From positions 1 to 15,798 of the forward strand of contig DASRSE010000334.1 in NCBI GenBank assembly GCA_035656655.1: DNA of 15,798 nt, written 5' to 3'. Shown one piece after another: positions 14,310-15,798 of this stretch. Source of the stretch: DASRSE01 sp035656655. GTDB lineage: Bacteria > Planctomycetota > Planctomycetia > Pirellulales > DASRSE01. A model generated the notes under the pieces. The model was not told the origin of the DNA. It was given only the letters and a program-made list of their open reading frames with translations, and searched no databases. A program made the translations under genes and the position numbers. Position 1 is the stretch's first letter. The number at the start of each line of letters is the position of its first letter.

Positions 14310-15798
14310 TTAATTCTTGCTTTGAAAGCGATCAACGAGCTTTTGCAAGTCGCCGGCCATCTCGGCCAGTCGGCGGGCCGAATCGAGCGAGCGATTGGCC
14401 CCTTCGGTCGTGCTGCGAGCGGCTTGCGCCACCGAGGTGATGTTCTGAGCGATCTCGGCGCTTCCCTTGGCCGCTTCCGAAATGTTGCCGCTGATTTCGT
14501 TGGTGACCGAGGTTTGCTCTTCCACCGCGCTGGCGATGGTGTTCGAGATGTCGTTGATCTGATCGATGACTTGGCTGATCTGCTGGATCGCATCGACCGC
14601 ACCGCGGGTGTCGACTTGAATCGCTTCGATCTTGTGGCCGATGTCTTCGGTGGCCTTGGCCGTTTCCTTGGCCAGCTCTTTGACCTCATTCGCGACGACG
14701 GCAAAGCCCTTGCCCGCTTCGCCCGCGCGGGCGGCTTCGATCGTGGCGTTCAAGGCGAGCAGATTGGTTTGCTCGGCGATCGAAGTGATGACTTTGATCA
14801 CCTTGCCGATTTCCACGCTGCTTTCGCCGAGTTTGTTGATTGTGCGATTGGTCGTTTCGGCGACTGAGACGGCTTGCTGGGCGACCTTGGCCGAATCGGC
14901 CGCGTTCTTGGCGATCTCGCGGATGGAACTTGTCATTTGCTCGACGCCGGTGGCGACCGTTTGCACGTTTTTGCTCACTTCTTCCGAAGCGGCGGAAACG
15001 GCATTCGCCTGGGCGGCAGTCTCCTCGGCATTGGCTGCCATTTGCGTGCTCGCGGAACCCAGGTCTTCGGAAGACGTGCTTAAAGTCGTCGCGTTCTGCG
15101 CGACCGACTGCATGATCTCGTTCAATTCGGCGGCGCGAATCTTCTCGCGTTCGGCATTTTGCCGGATCTCGTCGCGGAGCTTCACCTGGGCGGTGATGTC
15201 CGAAGCATATTTAACCACTTTGAACGGCTTGCCGTCGCGATTCATGATCGGGTTATAAGAGGCTTGAATCCAGACTTCTTTGCCGTTCTTGCCGAGCCGC
15301 TTGAACTCGCCCGCTTGATACTCGCCGCGTCCGAGGCGGGTCCAAAACTCGCGGTACTCCGCCGAATTGCGCAGCGACTCTTCGCAGAACAAGCTGTGAT
15401 GGCGGCCTTGAACTTCGTTCAACGTGTAGCCGAGCGTATTCAGAAAGTTGTCGTTGGCGGTCAGGATGGTACCGTCGAGTTGAAACTCGATGATCGCTTG
15501 CGACTTGCTGATCGCGGCGAGTTGGCCGGAATAGTCCGCGTTTTTGAGCACTTCGGCGGTCATGTCGGTCGCGTATTTGACAACCTTGAACGGCTTGCCG
15601 TTGCCATTCATGATGGGGTTGTACGAAGCCTGAATCCAAACTTCTTTGCCGTTCTTGCCGACTCGCTTGAACTCGCCCGCTTGATACTCGCCGCGTGCGA
15701 GCCGTGCCCAAAACTCTTTGTAAGCGGCGCTGTTCTTCAGCGATTCTTCGCAGAACAAGCTGTGGTGACGGCCTTGAATCTCATTCAAAGTGTAACCG
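14310..15798 (-). CDS. Soluble PAS-repeat methyl-accepting chemotaxis protein (start outside window)
   Basis: The frame is open to the right edge, so the N-terminus is missing; at least 495 residues are visible. Two PAS/PAC units of the same type come first: the end of one (15797-15558) and a complete one whose matching part is 15431-15192. They repeat with a 366-bp (122-residue) period. A helical linker (DEIRQNAEREKIRAAE) leads directly into the MCP signalling domain, with no HAMP or transmembrane segment in view. The signalling tip, about 14669-14774, reads EQTNLLALNATIEAARAGEA and then GKGFAVVANEVKELA, the conserved CheA/CheW-binding hairpin. Glu pairs in AEETAA, SEEVSK and VEEQTS are candidate methylation sites for CheR and CheB. 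There is no C-terminal NWETF tether; it ends DRFQSKN. It probably senses redox or small ligands in the cytosol through PAS, but the ligand cannot be read from the sequence. Confidence 0.95.
   Translation of the reverse strand, partial: GYTLNEIQGRHHSLFCEESLKNSAAYKEFWARLARGEYQAGEFKRVGKNGKEVWIQASYNPIMNGNGKPFKVVKYATDMTAEVLKNADYSGQLAAISKSQAIIEFQLDGTILTANDNFLNTLGYTLNEVQGRHHSLFCEESLRNSAEYREFWTRLGRGEYQAGEFKRLGKNGKEVWIQASYNPIMNRDGKPFKVVKYASDITAQVKLRDEIRQNAEREKIRAAELNEIMQSVAQNATTLSTSSEDLGSASTQMAANAEETAAQANAVSAASEEVSKNVQTVATGVEQMTSSIREIAKNAADSAKVAQQAVSVAETTNRTINKLGESSVEIGKVIKVITSIAEQTNLLALNATIEAARAGEAGKGFAVVANEVKELAKETAKATEDIGHKIEAIQVDTRGAVDAIQQISQVIDQINDISNTIASAVEEQTSVTNEISGNISEAAKGSAEIAQNITSVAQAARSTTEGANRSLDSARRLAEMAGDLQKLVDRFQSKN
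15192..15797 (-). repeat. Tandem PAS-coding repeat within the chemoreceptor gene
   Basis: The 240-bp segments 15558-15797 and 15192-15431 are direct repeats with a 366-bp period and encode nearly the same 80 residues (both contain GRHHSLFCEESL, GEYQAGEFKR and GKNGKEVWIQASYNPIMN). Base identity is high, including many third positions, which suggests a fairly recent duplication or gene conversion. More copies may lie beyond the window edge. Confidence 0.9.

Overview
This window is an ordinary, gene-dense stretch of GC-rich bacterial chromosome. It most likely comes from a planctomycete, probably of the Pirellulales. That placement is inference. It rests on the Cys-rich, porin-like secreted protein at the left edge, the arrangement of polA-coaE-rho and ribH-nusB-ftsY, an unnamed membrane protein of a style I associate with planctomycetes, and weak or absent Shine-Dalgarno sites before several genes. 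No mobile element, CRISPR array, rRNA, tRNA or prophage gene was seen.

Layout. From 1 to 9393 all genes lie on the minus strand. Read in transcription order (right to left) these are polA (DNA polymerase I, 9393-6358), coaE (dephospho-CoA kinase), rho (termination factor), ribH (lumazine synthase), nusB (antitermination factor), ftsY (SRP receptor), then a separate gene for a secreted, cysteine-rich porin-like protein that runs off the left edge (447-1). Gaps between them are short (68-364 bp) except for 502 bp between ftsY and the porin gene. The nusB-ftsY gap carries a large REP-type inverted repeat.

The only plus-strand gene (9776-11179) encodes a single-pass membrane protein. It has a long coiled coil, a small beta-type domain and a C-terminal region that looks like a BRCT fold interrupted by a calcium-loop-like DxDxDG motif. 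It is divergent from polA, and the 382-bp spacer contains convincing back-to-back promoter elements.

From 11255 to the right edge lies a chemotaxis locus, again on the minus strand. In transcription order it is a soluble PAS-repeat methyl-accepting chemotaxis protein (partial), a strong intrinsic terminator, then cheY-cheB-cheR-cheX. CheR and CheB would set receptor methylation, CheY carries the output phosphate and the CheX-like protein would remove it. CheA and CheW are not in the window.

Points of most interest are the membrane-anchored BRCT-like protein, a polymerase I whose proofreading residues have all been replaced while its 5' nuclease and polymerase residues are intact, the Cys-rich linker of the porin-like protein, near-identical tandem PAS units, and several palindromic repeats between genes. 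I found no clear new multi-gene system.
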